IMG/VR virus record: IMGVR_UViG_3300026531_000001 | Coordinates: 16,754 to 80,753 of that record | DNA from: a virus | Length of the DNA: 64,000 bases | Reading direction: 5' to 3' (one strand) | In this document: in pieces, positions 31,432-39,612 of the stretch | Layout of the letters: each line of letters opens with the position of its first letter | Numbering within the stretch: position 1 is the stretch's first letter | Notes under the pieces: generated by a model | Told to the model about the DNA's origin: nothing | The model's input: only the letters and a program-made list of their open reading frames with translations | Database searches by the model: none | Program-made: the position numbers and the translations under genes

Positions 31432-33264
31432 ATGATGAAGCCCAAGGCCCGGCGCCTTTATTACCCGAACAAGGCGTACCTCGAGGCGGCGCGTACCGCC
31501 ACCCGGCAGGATGCGCCACCTGATGAGCGCCAGGAGGCAGCGGCGCGTGCCGCCAAAGAGCTTGTCCCCCTGGCGAAGGCCGTGCCCGTGAATGAAGTGA
31601 TGCGGTGGGCCCAGGCCCATGCGCCGAAGGAGCTACCCGGGGCGCAGCTCAATCGCATGGCAAAGGTAAGCCTCGACCTCGAGGACCCCAACTCGCGGTC
31701 TGTCTGGTTGGTGCGACCGGTGGGTCTCGATTGGCCGCAGTTGCGCGCCATCGTCAAAGAAGACCCGGTGCTCAAGAGTGTGATCTGGACGCGCATCAGC
31801 CAGGTGCAGCGGTTTCTGCGGCCGTCGCGGCAGGAGTGGAAGCCGGGGTACCGCATCCGCTTGCGGGATCGCCACCGCAAACCAACCCCTGAGGATGAAG
31901 CTCGTATCAGCTGGCTCGAGCAATACATCCTCAACGCCGGAGCCGAGTTCGACCCGCGCAAGCGCCGTGCGCTCCGGCGCGACAACCTGTGGGACTGGGC
32001 CTCGAAGCACCTGCAGGACTCACTCACCCTCGACGCGGCGCCGGTCGAGCTGGTTTCGACCCCCTCAGGACGCACGCACGGCTGGGTACACGTGGACGGG
32101 GGCATGGTCTACCTAGTGGACCCGAATATCGGGGCCGCCGACCGCGAGCCCCCGAGCCTGCACCAGCGTTACGGGCTCGACATCCCTGATCCCCAGGAGG
32201 TTGTGGCGATCCTAGCCCACGAAGGCCGGGTTCAGGCATGGTATACCCACGAGGACCTGCTCTACCGCGTGCGCCGCCCACATTCCGAGGCCCTAGCGCT
32301 GGGCTATGGCCAGCCGGAGCCCGAAGACCTGATCCGCATTGTCACCGGGTTCGTCAACGCGCTCACCCTAAACCTGCGCGGTTTTACGCACAACTCGATT
32401 CCCAAAGGCATCCTGGCGGTGTGGGGCGACTTCAACGGGGATGATGTAGAGCAGTTCCGCATGGAGTGGGACGCCTACGTCACCGGGGTCACTAACCGCT
32501 GGCGCCTACCCGTGCTGATCTCCGAGGACGGATCGCAGAATGCTGGGGCCAGCTTTATCCCCATTGGCCAAGATTTCAATGAGATGTACTTCGCCCGCTG
32601 GATGACGTTCCTCGTAGCCATCAAGGCGGCCCTCTACGGTATGGACCCTGAGGAGATCAACTTTGAGTCGTTCAGCGCCAAGCCGAGTACGCTTTCGGGC
32701 AGCGACACCGAGGAGCGGTTGGCAAGCTCGAAGGACAAGGGCTTGTGGCCGTTGCTGCAGTTCCTGGCCCAGACCCTCAACGAAATCCTGTACACGGTAG
32801 ACCCAGACTTCGAGCTCTACTGGACGGGCCTCGAGCAGGACCAGCAACTCGCCAAAGCGGACGAAGAGAAGATGCTCACCCTGGGCGAGTTCCGCCGGCG
32901 CCGCGGCGAACCCGAGCCGGATTCGGAGGTCCTCGCCAACGCGCCGATGAACCCCGCGCTGCTCTCGCTGTACCAGATGGAGCTGCAGGAACAGCAAGCC
33001 CAGGAGCAGCAGGCCGCAGGCGTCCCGGACGGGGGGGCGATGCCCCCCGGGGCCGAAGCGGCCCCGGGGCAGGAGGAAGAGGGGGCTCAGCCCGAAGAGG
33101 CCCAGGGCGCGCCGGGTCAGGAAGAGGACGCGCCCCCGGCCGATCCGCAAGAGGCGGAAGAGTGGGCCCTCGAGCACCATCTGCCGCAGACCCCGGGAGC
33201 GGGAGATGAGGACCTGGCCAAGGCCGTGACCGAGATCGAGGTGTGGCCGGAGGAGGCCGAGTAA
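31432..33264 (+). CDS. Portal protein
   Basis: 610 residues. Central region (WKPGYRIRLRDRHRKPTPEDE, DAAPVELVSTPSGRTHGWVHV, IPKGILAVWGDFNGDDVEQF, FNEMYFARWMTFLVAIKAAL) matches phage portal proteins of the HK97/SPP1 superfamily. The C-terminal about 110 residues are Gln/Glu/Pro/Gly-rich low complexity (QEQQAQEQQAAGVPDGG). The dodecameric portal forms the DNA entry vertex. It leads an operon with a pyrophosphatase-like protein and a MuF protein, a common portal-MuF order. Leaderless, 7 nt from the -10. Confidence 0.85.
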   Translation: MMKPKARRLYYPNKAYLEAARTATRQDAPPDERQEAAARAAKELVPLAKAVPVNEVMRWAQAHAPKELPGAQLNRMAKVSLDLEDPNSRSVWLVRPVGLDWPQLRAIVKEDPVLKSVIWTRISQVQRFLRPSRQEWKPGYRIRLRDRHRKPTPEDEARISWLEQYILNAGAEFDPRKRRALRRDNLWDWASKHLQDSLTLDAAPVELVSTPSGRTHGWVHVDGGMVYLVDPNIGAADREPPSLHQRYGLDIPDPQEVVAILAHEGRVQAWYTHEDLLYRVRRPHSEALALGYGQPEPEDLIRIVTGFVNALTLNLRGFTHNSIPKGILAVWGDFNGDDVEQFRMEWDAYVTGVTNRWRLPVLISEDGSQNAGASFIPIGQDFNEMYFARWMTFLVAIKAALYGMDPEEINFESFSAKPSTLSGSDTEERLASSKDKGLWPLLQFLAQTLNEILYTVDPDFELYWTGLEQDQQLAKADEEKMLTLGEFRRRRGEPEPDSEVLANAPMNPALLSLYQMELQEQQAQEQQAAGVPDGGAMPPGAEAAPGQEEEGAQPEEAQGAPGQEEDAPPADPQEAEEWALEHHLPQTPGAGDEDLAKAVTEIEVWPEEAE

Positions 33265-33839
33265 TGCCGCGGTACGTTGTGTACCTCGCCAAGGCGCACG
33301 CGACCGGCTACCCCCTCGCCGGCCGCCGCCGCTGGCGCGGGCTCGAGATCAGCATAGAGGCCAAGGCCGGCCAGTACCGCCCATGGAAAGATGACCAGGG
33401 GCGTGAGGGCAAGACCCTCATGCGCTACGACTACGGGTACATCCGTGGCACCGAGGGGGTGGACAAGGCCCCGCACAAGAAGCGCCCGGACCACCTCGAC
33501 TGCTACGTCGGGCCCTATGAGGGCGCGCGCTGGGTCTACATCGTGCACCAGATCGTCCCCAAAACGGGCGAGCACGACGAGGACAAGGTGATGCTGGGCT
33601 TCCGCTCGGCACGCGACGCCAAGGCCGCCTACCTTGCCCACATCCCGCGCAGCTACTACGGCGGGATGAGCCGCATGCCGGCTGAGACCTTTGTGCGCCT
33701 GGTCAAGGAGGGGAGGCTGCGAGGGCGCGTGGTCCTGGGCGAGCCGGTGCCGGGGGCCCGGGCCAAGGAGCTGCGCACCCTGCTCGAAATCGCCCGTCGC
33801 GGGCGGCTGGCCCGGGTGCCAGATAGGGGAGAGGTATGA
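33264..33839 (+). CDS. Inorganic pyrophosphatase-like phage protein
   Basis: 191 residues from the ATG overlapping the portal stop. Shows the pyrophosphatase-like core: MRYDYGYIRGTEGVDKA, RPDHLDCYVGPYEGARWVYI, HDEDKVMLGFRSARDAKAAY. These Asp-rich motifs coordinate metal in family I pyrophosphatases, and short versions recur beside portal/MuF genes in other phages, where the role is unclear. It might act on host nucleotides or be an internal head protein. Stop overlaps the MuF start. Confidence 0.7.
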   Translation: MPRYVVYLAKAHATGYPLAGRRRWRGLEISIEAKAGQYRPWKDDQGREGKTLMRYDYGYIRGTEGVDKAPHKKRPDHLDCYVGPYEGARWVYIVHQIVPKTGEHDEDKVMLGFRSARDAKAAYLAHIPRSYYGGMSRMPAETFVRLVKEGRLRGRVVLGEPVPGARAKELRTLLEIARRGRLARVPDRGEV

Positions 33840-34840
33840 GCGTGCTGGCGGCTTCCGAACGCGACGTATGGAGCCCCGACCCCGACCCGTTCGTGGCCGC
33901 GCTCGAGCGCGGCATGACGGCGCTCGGGACGAGCTACCTGTACCACGTGCACCGCGACCTGCACCGCGTGCTCAAGCTGCCCCCTTTGCCGGCCAGCTAC
34001 ATCCGGGAGCTCTACCATGTGGACACCCTCGCCAAGGCGAGCCAGGCCGAGGCGCGGCGTAAGGCCCTCGAGCGCGCCCGGGAAACCTACGAGCGGGTGC
34101 TGGCCGGGCGATCCCCGGGCGAAGCAGTGCCCCCGGAGGTTTACCGCGACCTGGTGCAGGCGATCACGGATGAATGGTACGGCCGCGGGCGGCTCGAAAC
34201 GCGCGCCCAGCAGCGGGCCGTTGCCAGTTACATCACAGGGTTGCTGCAAGCGGGGTACATGACCCAGGCCAACCCCAAGGCCCTACTCGAGCGGTATGCC
34301 GGCGTCCTCGGCGAGCGGCACGCCATGCGCATCGAGTTCGCCCGCGCCCGAGCAGCCGAGCATATACGCCACCTGGATGAGAATACCCGCCACGCCATCG
34401 TGCAGGTGATCTACGCCTGGGAGGAGGACCGCCGCCAGCCCATGGACCTAGCCCGGGCACTCGCCGACCAGTTCGGTCGCCTCAACCGCGACTGGCGCCG
34501 GGTTGCGCTTACGGAAGTGGCTCGCAACCGCGCGGCCGGCTACCTAGCAGGGCTCCCCGATGGGGCCGTGGTGGAGTGGAGCGCTGCGAGGGACGCCTGC
34601 GACAAGTGCCGCAAGCTCCACGGCCGGCGCTTCACGGTGGTGCCGGGCCCGGGCGACCCCAAGCTGGACGTATGGCCGGGCAAGAACCCCATCGGCCGGC
34701 GCGACCCCGTAGAGCACGCCGCGATCCCGTTGCACCCCCACTGCCGTTGCCGCTGGATCCACGTCAGCCGCGCCGGGGAGGGTGTGAACCCCGAGTTTGA
34801 GCGAAAGCTGCAGGGGCTGATTGCGCTCGCTACTCGATAG
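33836..34840 (+). CDS. MuF/SPP1 gp7-like head morphogenesis protein
   Basis: 334 residues. Helical N-terminus; the C-terminal domain carries the diagnostic MuF signature ARDACDKCRKLHGRRFTV, VWPGKNPIGRR and AIPLHPHCRCRWIHV with paired Cys/His. MuF proteins sit at the portal inside the head and are often injected. ATGA overlap with the upstream gene. Confidence 0.9.
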   Translation: MSVLAASERDVWSPDPDPFVAALERGMTALGTSYLYHVHRDLHRVLKLPPLPASYIRELYHVDTLAKASQAEARRKALERARETYERVLAGRSPGEAVPPEVYRDLVQAITDEWYGRGRLETRAQQRAVASYITGLLQAGYMTQANPKALLERYAGVLGERHAMRIEFARARAAEHIRHLDENTRHAIVQVIYAWEEDRRQPMDLARALADQFGRLNRDWRRVALTEVARNRAAGYLAGLPDGAVVEWSAARDACDKCRKLHGRRFTVVPGPGDPKLDVWPGKNPIGRRDPVEHAAIPLHPHCRCRWIHVSRAGEGVNPEFERKLQGLIALATR

Positions 34841-34858
34841 ACAGACGCCCTTGCCAGC

Positions 34859-34893
34859 TTGACAGCTTTTCCATGTGTCCGATAAGCTGGACA
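34859..34893 (+). promoter_or_regulatory. Operator-containing promoter of the accessory operon
   Basis: TTGACA (34859-34864), 18 nt, TAAGCT (34883-34888). Palindrome TGTCCGATAAGCTGGACA at 34876-34893. The leader holds GGGAGG before the ATG at 34909. Confidence 0.8.
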
Positions 34894-34908
34894 CGTGGGA
34901 GGTTGCCT

Positions 34909-35355
34909 ATGAAATCAAAAAAGGTGGTAGCCGAGCATCGGTGTGCCCTGTGCGGACGCCCGATCAAGGGTACCCGCCGCGCCGTGCCTGGCATCGGCAT
35001 GCTGGGGCCGCGGTGCTACGCAAAGTTCGGCGCGTACGAGACGGTCTTAGCGCAGTACGGAGCAGAAGAGCTCTTCCTCACCGGGTCCATGCGGGTGGGG
35101 GAGAACGAGGGGCCAGATCGCACCCGTCAGGTGAATGCCCTACTCGATCGCTTGAAGAGGGGCGGTGTCCGCTACCAGGTCGAGCACGGCCGCGATGAGA
35201 GCACGGGCGAAGGGTATGCGGTGATACGGGTTCTCGGACTACCCAAAAAAGCCAAATTGCGGAAGCGCGCCATGGATGTATGGACGGAGTGGGCGAAGGA
35301 GGTTGAACGCCGCGACATCGAGCGCAAGTTCGGGTTCGGGGAGGTAGACAAATGA
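34909..35355 (+). CDS. Zinc-ribbon protein, unknown
   Basis: 148 residues; ATG at 34909 with GGGAGG. N-terminal metal-binding motif HRCALCGRPIKGTRR with IGPRC-type continuation (GMLGPRCYAKFG), then a mixed alpha/beta body. First gene of a long early-type accessory operon extending to about 40.6 kb with mostly overlapping genes. Nucleic-acid binding is possible. Confidence 0.7.
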   Translation: MKSKKVVAEHRCALCGRPIKGTRRAVPGIGMLGPRCYAKFGAYETVLAQYGAEELFLTGSMRVGENEGPDRTRQVNALLDRLKRGGVRYQVEHGRDESTGEGYAVIRVLGLPKKAKLRKRAMDVWTEWAKEVERRDIERKFGFGEVDK

Positions 35356-35690
35356 ACGCGATCGGATGGGCAATTACCGGCCCGCGGAACAATGCGCAGT
35401 TAGTTTTGTGGTCCAAAGAGCAGGGCTGGACGTATCGCACCAGAGGGGAGCGAAGCGAGCTGGAAGAGCTGGCGCGCGATTTCGCCGATGTGCGCATCGG
35501 GGTTGACCCGCTAGAGGCAGAGGTTCGAGCAAAAACCCGCACATTTTCCGTGCGCTACGATTCCGAGCTCGGGTACTACGGCGAGGCGGAAACGCGCGAC
35601 GGGCGCACGCTACGCACAAACCGTCAGCCAGAACCTAAAGCGGTCCTGCGCTACTTCCTGAACCAGCTCAGGGGAGGTATTTCGGCATGA
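35352..35690 (+). CDS. Small protein, unknown
   Basis: 112 residues, ATGA overlap with both neighbours. Composition Arg/Glu-rich, mixed alpha/beta (SELEELARDFADVRIGVDPL, TFSVRYDSELGYYGEAET). No motif recognised; codon use is less GC-rich than the structural genes. Confidence 0.7.
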   Translation: MNAIGWAITGPRNNAQLVLWSKEQGWTYRTRGERSELEELARDFADVRIGVDPLEAEVRAKTRTFSVRYDSELGYYGEAETRDGRTLRTNRQPEPKAVLRYFLNQLRGGISA

Positions 35691-36532
35691 GAGCACAGCG
35701 GAGATCGCGTGGCGTGCGGCCAAAAGATCCCACGCTGCGCAACCCGTGTGGCCGGGCACTGGGGGAGTATGTAGAGGTTGCATGGGTCATTTCTGAGGCC
35801 GGCGTTAGCTACGCCGCTTTTCGTGATTGGCGCGTACACCGCGGGTATACAAAATGCCCTTCATTTTGGCGGTCTAGCGGTCGCACATTCGTGCGGTGGG
35901 AGGTGGCGGAGGAATATCTCAATGGCGACGGGATACCGCGCGTGCCTAATCCGCCGACGGGATGGGTGCCGATTGCGCGCGCGAAAGAGCTCATGGGAGT
36001 CAGCGGTGAGTATTTGACAAAGGCAGCACGGCGGGGAGAGCTAACTGCCGTTCGTTGCCGCCAGCAGTTTTATTTCGAGCCAGACGCACTAAATCAGATG
36101 CGTGAAAACCACAACATACCCGGGGGATGGAAGACGACGGCTGATTTGGCGCGAGAGTTAGGGCTTGACCCGCGGACAATTCTCAGCCGGGCAAAGGCAT
36201 TGGGGATAAACAAGCGGCTTGCGCCAGATCGCAGAGCGCAAAGGCGGGTACGGTGGTTTTCTCCCCTCGAGGCGGAAATGGTGAGGAGTTACCGGGACAT
36301 ACGGCGTAGCGTTCCTGACGGATGGGTGCGATGCGCAGATGAGGCAGAAAAGCTCGGTTGGAACCGTCGTAGCCCGCTAGCGTGGGCGAAACACCATGGG
36401 TACCCGATGGCCTATGTCAGCGTTCCGGGACAGCGCGGAACGGCTAGCTACTGCCCCAAGTGGGTGTGGGACGAATACGTAAAGCAGCGCAGGCGTAACG
36501 AAAGGAAGCGGCGCAGGAGGGAGGCGGCATGA
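35687..36532 (+). CDS. Tandem helix-turn-helix protein
   Basis: 281 residues arranged as about four HTH/MerR-excisionase-like units: VISEAGVSYAAFRDWRVHRG, PIARAKELMGVSGEYLTKAA, TTADLARELGLDPRTILSRA and CADEAEKLGWNRRSPLAWAK. Units 2-4 are each preceded by a Gly/Trp turn (TGWV, GGWK, DGWV), and each unit is followed by a strand and a basic loop. The C-terminus is very basic (KQRRRNERKRRRREAA). Most likely DNA binding through several modules. Confidence 0.7.
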   Translation: MRAQRRSRGVRPKDPTLRNPCGRALGEYVEVAWVISEAGVSYAAFRDWRVHRGYTKCPSFWRSSGRTFVRWEVAEEYLNGDGIPRVPNPPTGWVPIARAKELMGVSGEYLTKAARRGELTAVRCRQQFYFEPDALNQMRENHNIPGGWKTTADLARELGLDPRTILSRAKALGINKRLAPDRRAQRRVRWFSPLEAEMVRSYRDIRRSVPDGWVRCADEAEKLGWNRRSPLAWAKHHGYPMAYVSVPGQRGTASYCPKWVWDEYVKQRRRNERKRRRREAA

Positions 36533-36837
36533 CGGCAGCTAAGCCAAAGCTGGTGGAGCTTGCGGGCATGGTTTCCCGCGCGCGTGAGGCACTGCAGGGG
36601 CCGGCGACGGAAGCGATCGAGCGGGCCCTGGATGCGATCAAGGTCGTGGACGGTAGCACCGAAGGCGAACGCGGCGAAGCGCTAGAGGACGCCGTCAGGC
36701 ATGCCAGGGAAGTGGTGACGAGCGCCTACGGCCAGCTGCGGGCGGCGGAAACGGTGATGTGGACCCTGCACCACGCCTTGATGGAAGAGCAACGCCACCA
36801 CCCGGAGGAGCAAGGGGAGTCATCCGATGAGCGTTGA
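36529..36837 (+). CDS. Small helical protein, unknown
   Basis: 102 residues, ATGA overlap upstream and 11-nt overlap downstream. Helical (LVELAGMVSRAREALQG, AVRHAREVVTSAYGQLRA), acidic C-terminus. May partner with the coiled-coil protein encoded next. No motif recognised. Confidence 0.65.
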   Translation: MTAAKPKLVELAGMVSRAREALQGPATEAIERALDAIKVVDGSTEGERGEALEDAVRHAREVVTSAYGQLRAAETVMWTLHHALMEEQRHHPEEQGESSDER

Positions 36838-37339
36838 CGTGCGCGACGAGCTGCGTACGGTGCTGGGCGAACTGGCCCGGGTCAGGAGCGAAGCGCAGTC
36901 CCTGGGCGCGCGCCTACGTGATCGGGAAGCCGAGTGGCGGGAGCGCTTCGAGCGCCAGCATGCGGATGAGATCGCTAGACGCGACGCCGCAAGCCAGCGC
37001 GCAGCTGAGCTCGAAGAGCGCGCCAAGGAGCTGGCAGTGCAGATCGCACGCGAGCGAGGCGACAAGTCACCAGCTCGCGGCATCCGGGTGAAAGTCGTGC
37101 GCAAGATTCAGTACGACCCCGACAAGGCGGTTCGGTGGGCCCTCGAGCGCCGAGCGACGGAGGTTCTGGCGCTGGCGGGGCGCCGCGCCTTTCTCGACTA
37201 CCTCAAACGGGCGGGTGAAAAGCCCGATTTCATCGAGGAGGAAGAGGTCTACCAGGCCATGATCACCAAGGAACTGGGTGCCGAGGAACAGGCACCCGCA
37301 AAGGAGGAACATAGTGAAGCGAGCGACCTTCCCTTTTGA
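36827..37339 (+). CDS. Coiled-coil phage protein
   Basis: 170 residues. Residues 1-80 form a coiled coil (LARVRSEAQSLGARLRDREA, RAAELEERAKELAVQIARER). The C-terminal part (YDPDKAVRWALERRATEVLA, AFLDYLKRAGEKPDF, EEEVYQAMITKEL) resembles a domain common in small phage proteins, in which a helix is followed by a Pro/Phe turn and a Thr/Ile-Lys-Asp-Leu end. Function unknown. Confidence 0.7.
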   Translation: MSVDVRDELRTVLGELARVRSEAQSLGARLRDREAEWRERFERQHADEIARRDAASQRAAELEERAKELAVQIARERGDKSPARGIRVKVVRKIQYDPDKAVRWALERRATEVLALAGRRAFLDYLKRAGEKPDFIEEEEVYQAMITKELGAEEQAPAKEEHSEASDLPF

Positions 37340-37529
37340 CCCGCGCCTCATCGCCCTGCTCGGCCGCGCTGCGCGGCGGTCGGCACCTGGCGAGCGCGAG
37401 CGCAAAGACCGGCGCAAGGGCAGCAAGCGGCCATTCCGGGCACTGAGTGGCCGGAAGAGGGCCGCGCGCAAGCGCCAGCGCCAGGCGCGCCGCGCCGCAG
37501 CGCGCCTGCGGCGCGTGAGGGGGCGCTAG
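37314..37529 (+). CDS. Highly basic small protein
   Basis: 71 residues from the GTG at 37314, preceded by AAGGAGGAA; it overlaps the upstream gene by 26 nt. Almost half the residues are Arg/Lys (RERKDRRKGSKRPFRAL, KRQRQARRAAARLRR). Nucleic-acid condensation or binding is likely from charge. Confidence 0.6.
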   Translation: MKRATFPFDPRLIALLGRAARRSAPGERERKDRRKGSKRPFRALSGRKRAARKRQRQARRAAARLRRVRGR

Positions 37530-37531
37530 CC

Positions 37532-38020
37532 ATGCGGCTCATGCGCGAGATGTGCGAGAAGACCACCTGCCCGACCTGTGGCGGCGAACGGGTGGTTGCG
37601 GACCCCTTCGGTTTCTGGAGCGAAGCGGACAAGCGCGGCATTCAAAGCGACGACATGGTTGCCCTGCGCCTCCTCGCCGCTGAGCTGGGCATTGCCGACG
37701 ACCAGTACCCCGATCGCAACCCGGGGTGGCTTCCACCTGAGGAGGAGCAGTGCCACGCTTGCGGCGGCTCCGGGGAGGTTTGCCAGGAGCGCACGGCCCT
37801 GGCCTACGACCGGGATGGCCAGGTGATCGTAGTGCGCGGCGTACCGGGCGTGGTCGCTGACGACGGGGAGTTCCTTGGGTACTCCGAGGCCACCGTAGAG
37901 CGCTTGCAGACACTGGTTCACCGGGCGCGGAGTGAGCACTCGGGCACCGAGCTCGTCATGGTCGAGTTTGAGAGCGGGTGCCTCATTCCCATGGAGCGCC
38001 AAACCCGGGAGGTGGGATGA
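37532..38020 (+). CDS. Zinc-binding protein with two CxxC pairs
   Basis: 162 residues. TTCPTCGGERVV near residue 12 and QCHACGGSGEVC near residue 80 form a DnaJ-like zinc-binding pair. The C-terminal part is alpha/beta (GYSEATVERLQTLVHRA). No J-domain. Starts 2 nt after the preceding stop and overlaps the next gene by 4 bp. Confidence 0.7.
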   Translation: MRLMREMCEKTTCPTCGGERVVADPFGFWSEADKRGIQSDDMVALRLLAAELGIADDQYPDRNPGWLPPEEEQCHACGGSGEVCQERTALAYDRDGQVIVVRGVPGVVADDGEFLGYSEATVERLQTLVHRARSEHSGTELVMVEFESGCLIPMERQTREVG

Positions 38021-38487
38021 TGCCGCGCTTGCGCACAATGCTGAACCGGGCCGTCGGCCACTTCCTGAACTTCACGCGGTTGGGCCAGTGGATCATGGCC
38101 CACCGTTTCAAGCTCTTGTACCGCAATGCGCAGAACGACTATGTACGCGTCGTACTCAGCAACTACTGCCGCTATGTGCTCAGTTACCCCATCATGCCGA
38201 TGCGGAGCGCACTTTTCCGCCACATGTGCAAGGAGCTGGCTGAGCTGGACGGGAACCCGTGGGGCAGCGGCCCGCCCACTTTCACGCGTTCCCACGCCGA
38301 GCAGCTGGGCTGGCTCGAGCGCGAAGAAGACTGGATCGAGCAAAAGCTCGCCCTGGGAAACCTTAGCGCGAGCGAGGCGGCGCGGCACCTGGACCGGCTC
38401 GAGCGCGTCCGCGCACGCATCGAGGAGCTGCGGCTGCTGCGAAGGGAAACGCGCGCTCAGGGGGGTTGCAATGACAACAACACGTAA
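38017..38487 (+). CDS. Small helical protein, unknown
   Basis: 156 residues; ATG at 38017 overlaps the previous stop. The N-terminal half has aromatic basic helices (HFLNFTRLGQWIMAHRFKLL), the C-terminal half a coiled coil (EREEDWIEQKLALGN, RLERVRARIEELRLLRRE). No motif recognised. Confidence 0.65.
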   Translation: MMPRLRTMLNRAVGHFLNFTRLGQWIMAHRFKLLYRNAQNDYVRVVLSNYCRYVLSYPIMPMRSALFRHMCKELAELDGNPWGSGPPTFTRSHAEQLGWLEREEDWIEQKLALGNLSASEAARHLDRLERVRARIEELRLLRRETRAQGGCNDNNT

Positions 38488-38815
38488 AAAAACTTATTTA
38501 CTCATCTCATTCAAAGGTGAAAACGACATACCAGAGCAACTAAGTAGCCGGAAAGTAGGCACCTACCTAAGAGGCTATTCGTGGCCAATTATAGCTACCA
38601 CAGGCCATGAGTGGATTGCGAGTGACGCACGACGCATGGGCGGTGGTCGCCAGTATGCTGTGGCGGCATACGAACTATCCGGCTGTTTCGATGGGAGCCT
38701 GCAGGGACAGCTGGCGTGGGTCATCTACCCCGGTAAAATACACGGCCGCTGGATACCAGGAATGAGGCCTCCGAAAGGCCCTTTTACTCAGGAGGCAGAG
38801 CATGATCGGCAGTAG
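38471..38815 (+). CDS. Small protein, paralogue of 39223-39612
   Basis: 114 residues, ATG at 38471 with GGGGG upstream, overlapping the previous gene by 17 nt. The core YAVAAYELSGCFDGSLQGQL matches YTVAAYELRGCLHGELRATL of the gene at 39223, and the N-terminal halves (YLLISFKGENDIPEQL and YLLVLYHEGDTPPEVL) align too. The local base composition is AT-richer than the neighbours, suggesting recent transfer. Function unknown. Confidence 0.7.
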   Translation: MTTTRKKTYLLISFKGENDIPEQLSSRKVGTYLRGYSWPIIATTGHEWIASDARRMGGGRQYAVAAYELSGCFDGSLQGQLAWVIYPGKIHGRWIPGMRPPKGPFTQEAEHDRQ

Positions 38816-39251
38816 CTGCCCGATGGATGCAGATCCAGTGGAGCTTTACACTCCTGTGGTGCGTAAGGCGCGAAAACCGCACCTTTGCTACGAGTGCAGC
38901 CAGGTGATTGCGCCCGGGACAACGTACACGTACGTGAGCTACAAGGCAGAAGGCGAGTTTTTCAATCACAAGTTTTGCGGAACGTGCTGGGAGCTTTCGC
39001 AGTTTGCCGTTCGGATCGGGATCGAGGTGGTGTTCGGCGAACTGTGGGAAGCGCTACACGCATGCGGCCGGGACCTGATTGCGCGGCGGTTCGCGCTCTT
39101 CAACTATGACCGCGCCTACGCGCACCGGCAACTTGTGCAGCGGGGGAAGCTGAGCGAAGAAGCTGCCGATGTATTGCTCAACAGGGTGTACAAGCTTGCA
39201 TTCAGGGAGGAGGGCGATCGGGATGGGAAAGACAACGATCGAGTGGGTTGA
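38802..39251 (+). CDS. Zinc-binding protein, unknown
   Basis: 149 residues. The motif LCYECSQVIAPGTTY followed by HKFCGTCWEL is a treble-clef-like CxxC...CxxC cluster near residue 30. The C-terminal half is helical. Overlaps both neighbours (14 nt upstream, 29 nt downstream). No catalytic residues recognised. Confidence 0.7.
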   Translation: MIGSSCPMDADPVELYTPVVRKARKPHLCYECSQVIAPGTTYTYVSYKAEGEFFNHKFCGTCWELSQFAVRIGIEVVFGELWEALHACGRDLIARRFALFNYDRAYAHRQLVQRGKLSEEAADVLLNRVYKLAFREEGDRDGKDNDRVG

Positions 39252-39612
39252 GGAGACTGGGAACCCGCCGACGCATGACCAGCTGTACTTGCTCGTCCTC
39301 TACCACGAAGGCGACACCCCGCCTGAAGTGCTTGTGGGCCGGCAGGTCAGGGACCTGCTCGGTTCGCGTGTATGGCCGGAGGTTATGACCACATACCGGA
39401 TGTGGCTGGAGCCGCACGCCCACAAGATGGGGATGAATGGCAAATACACCGTGGCGGCGTATGAGCTGCGTGGATGCTTGCACGGCGAGCTGAGAGCAAC
39501 GTTGGCGCGGGTCTACTGGGCAGGCGGGCGCGTAGGTCGCCTGAAGACCACGCTGCAGCCGCCCAGCTGGGTGGCGGAGAGGGGGGAGGACCATGGGCAA
39601 GACGGCGATTGA
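39223..39612 (+). CDS. Chimeric gene: DUF5131-type start fused to 38471-type protein
   Basis: 129 residues. The first 14 residues, MGKTTIEWVEETGN, match MGKTAIEWAEETWN at the start of the DUF5131 gene at 39593, and the DNA matches at most positions over about 45 nt. From residue 17 onward it matches the protein at 38471. So the gene looks like a fusion made by recombination between neighbours. Overlaps the gene before by 29 nt and the next by 20. Confidence 0.7.
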   Translation: MGKTTIEWVEETGNPPTHDQLYLLVLYHEGDTPPEVLVGRQVRDLLGSRVWPEVMTTYRMWLEPHAHKMGMNGKYTVAAYELRGCLHGELRATLARVYWAGGRVGRLKTTLQPPSWVAERGEDHGQDGD

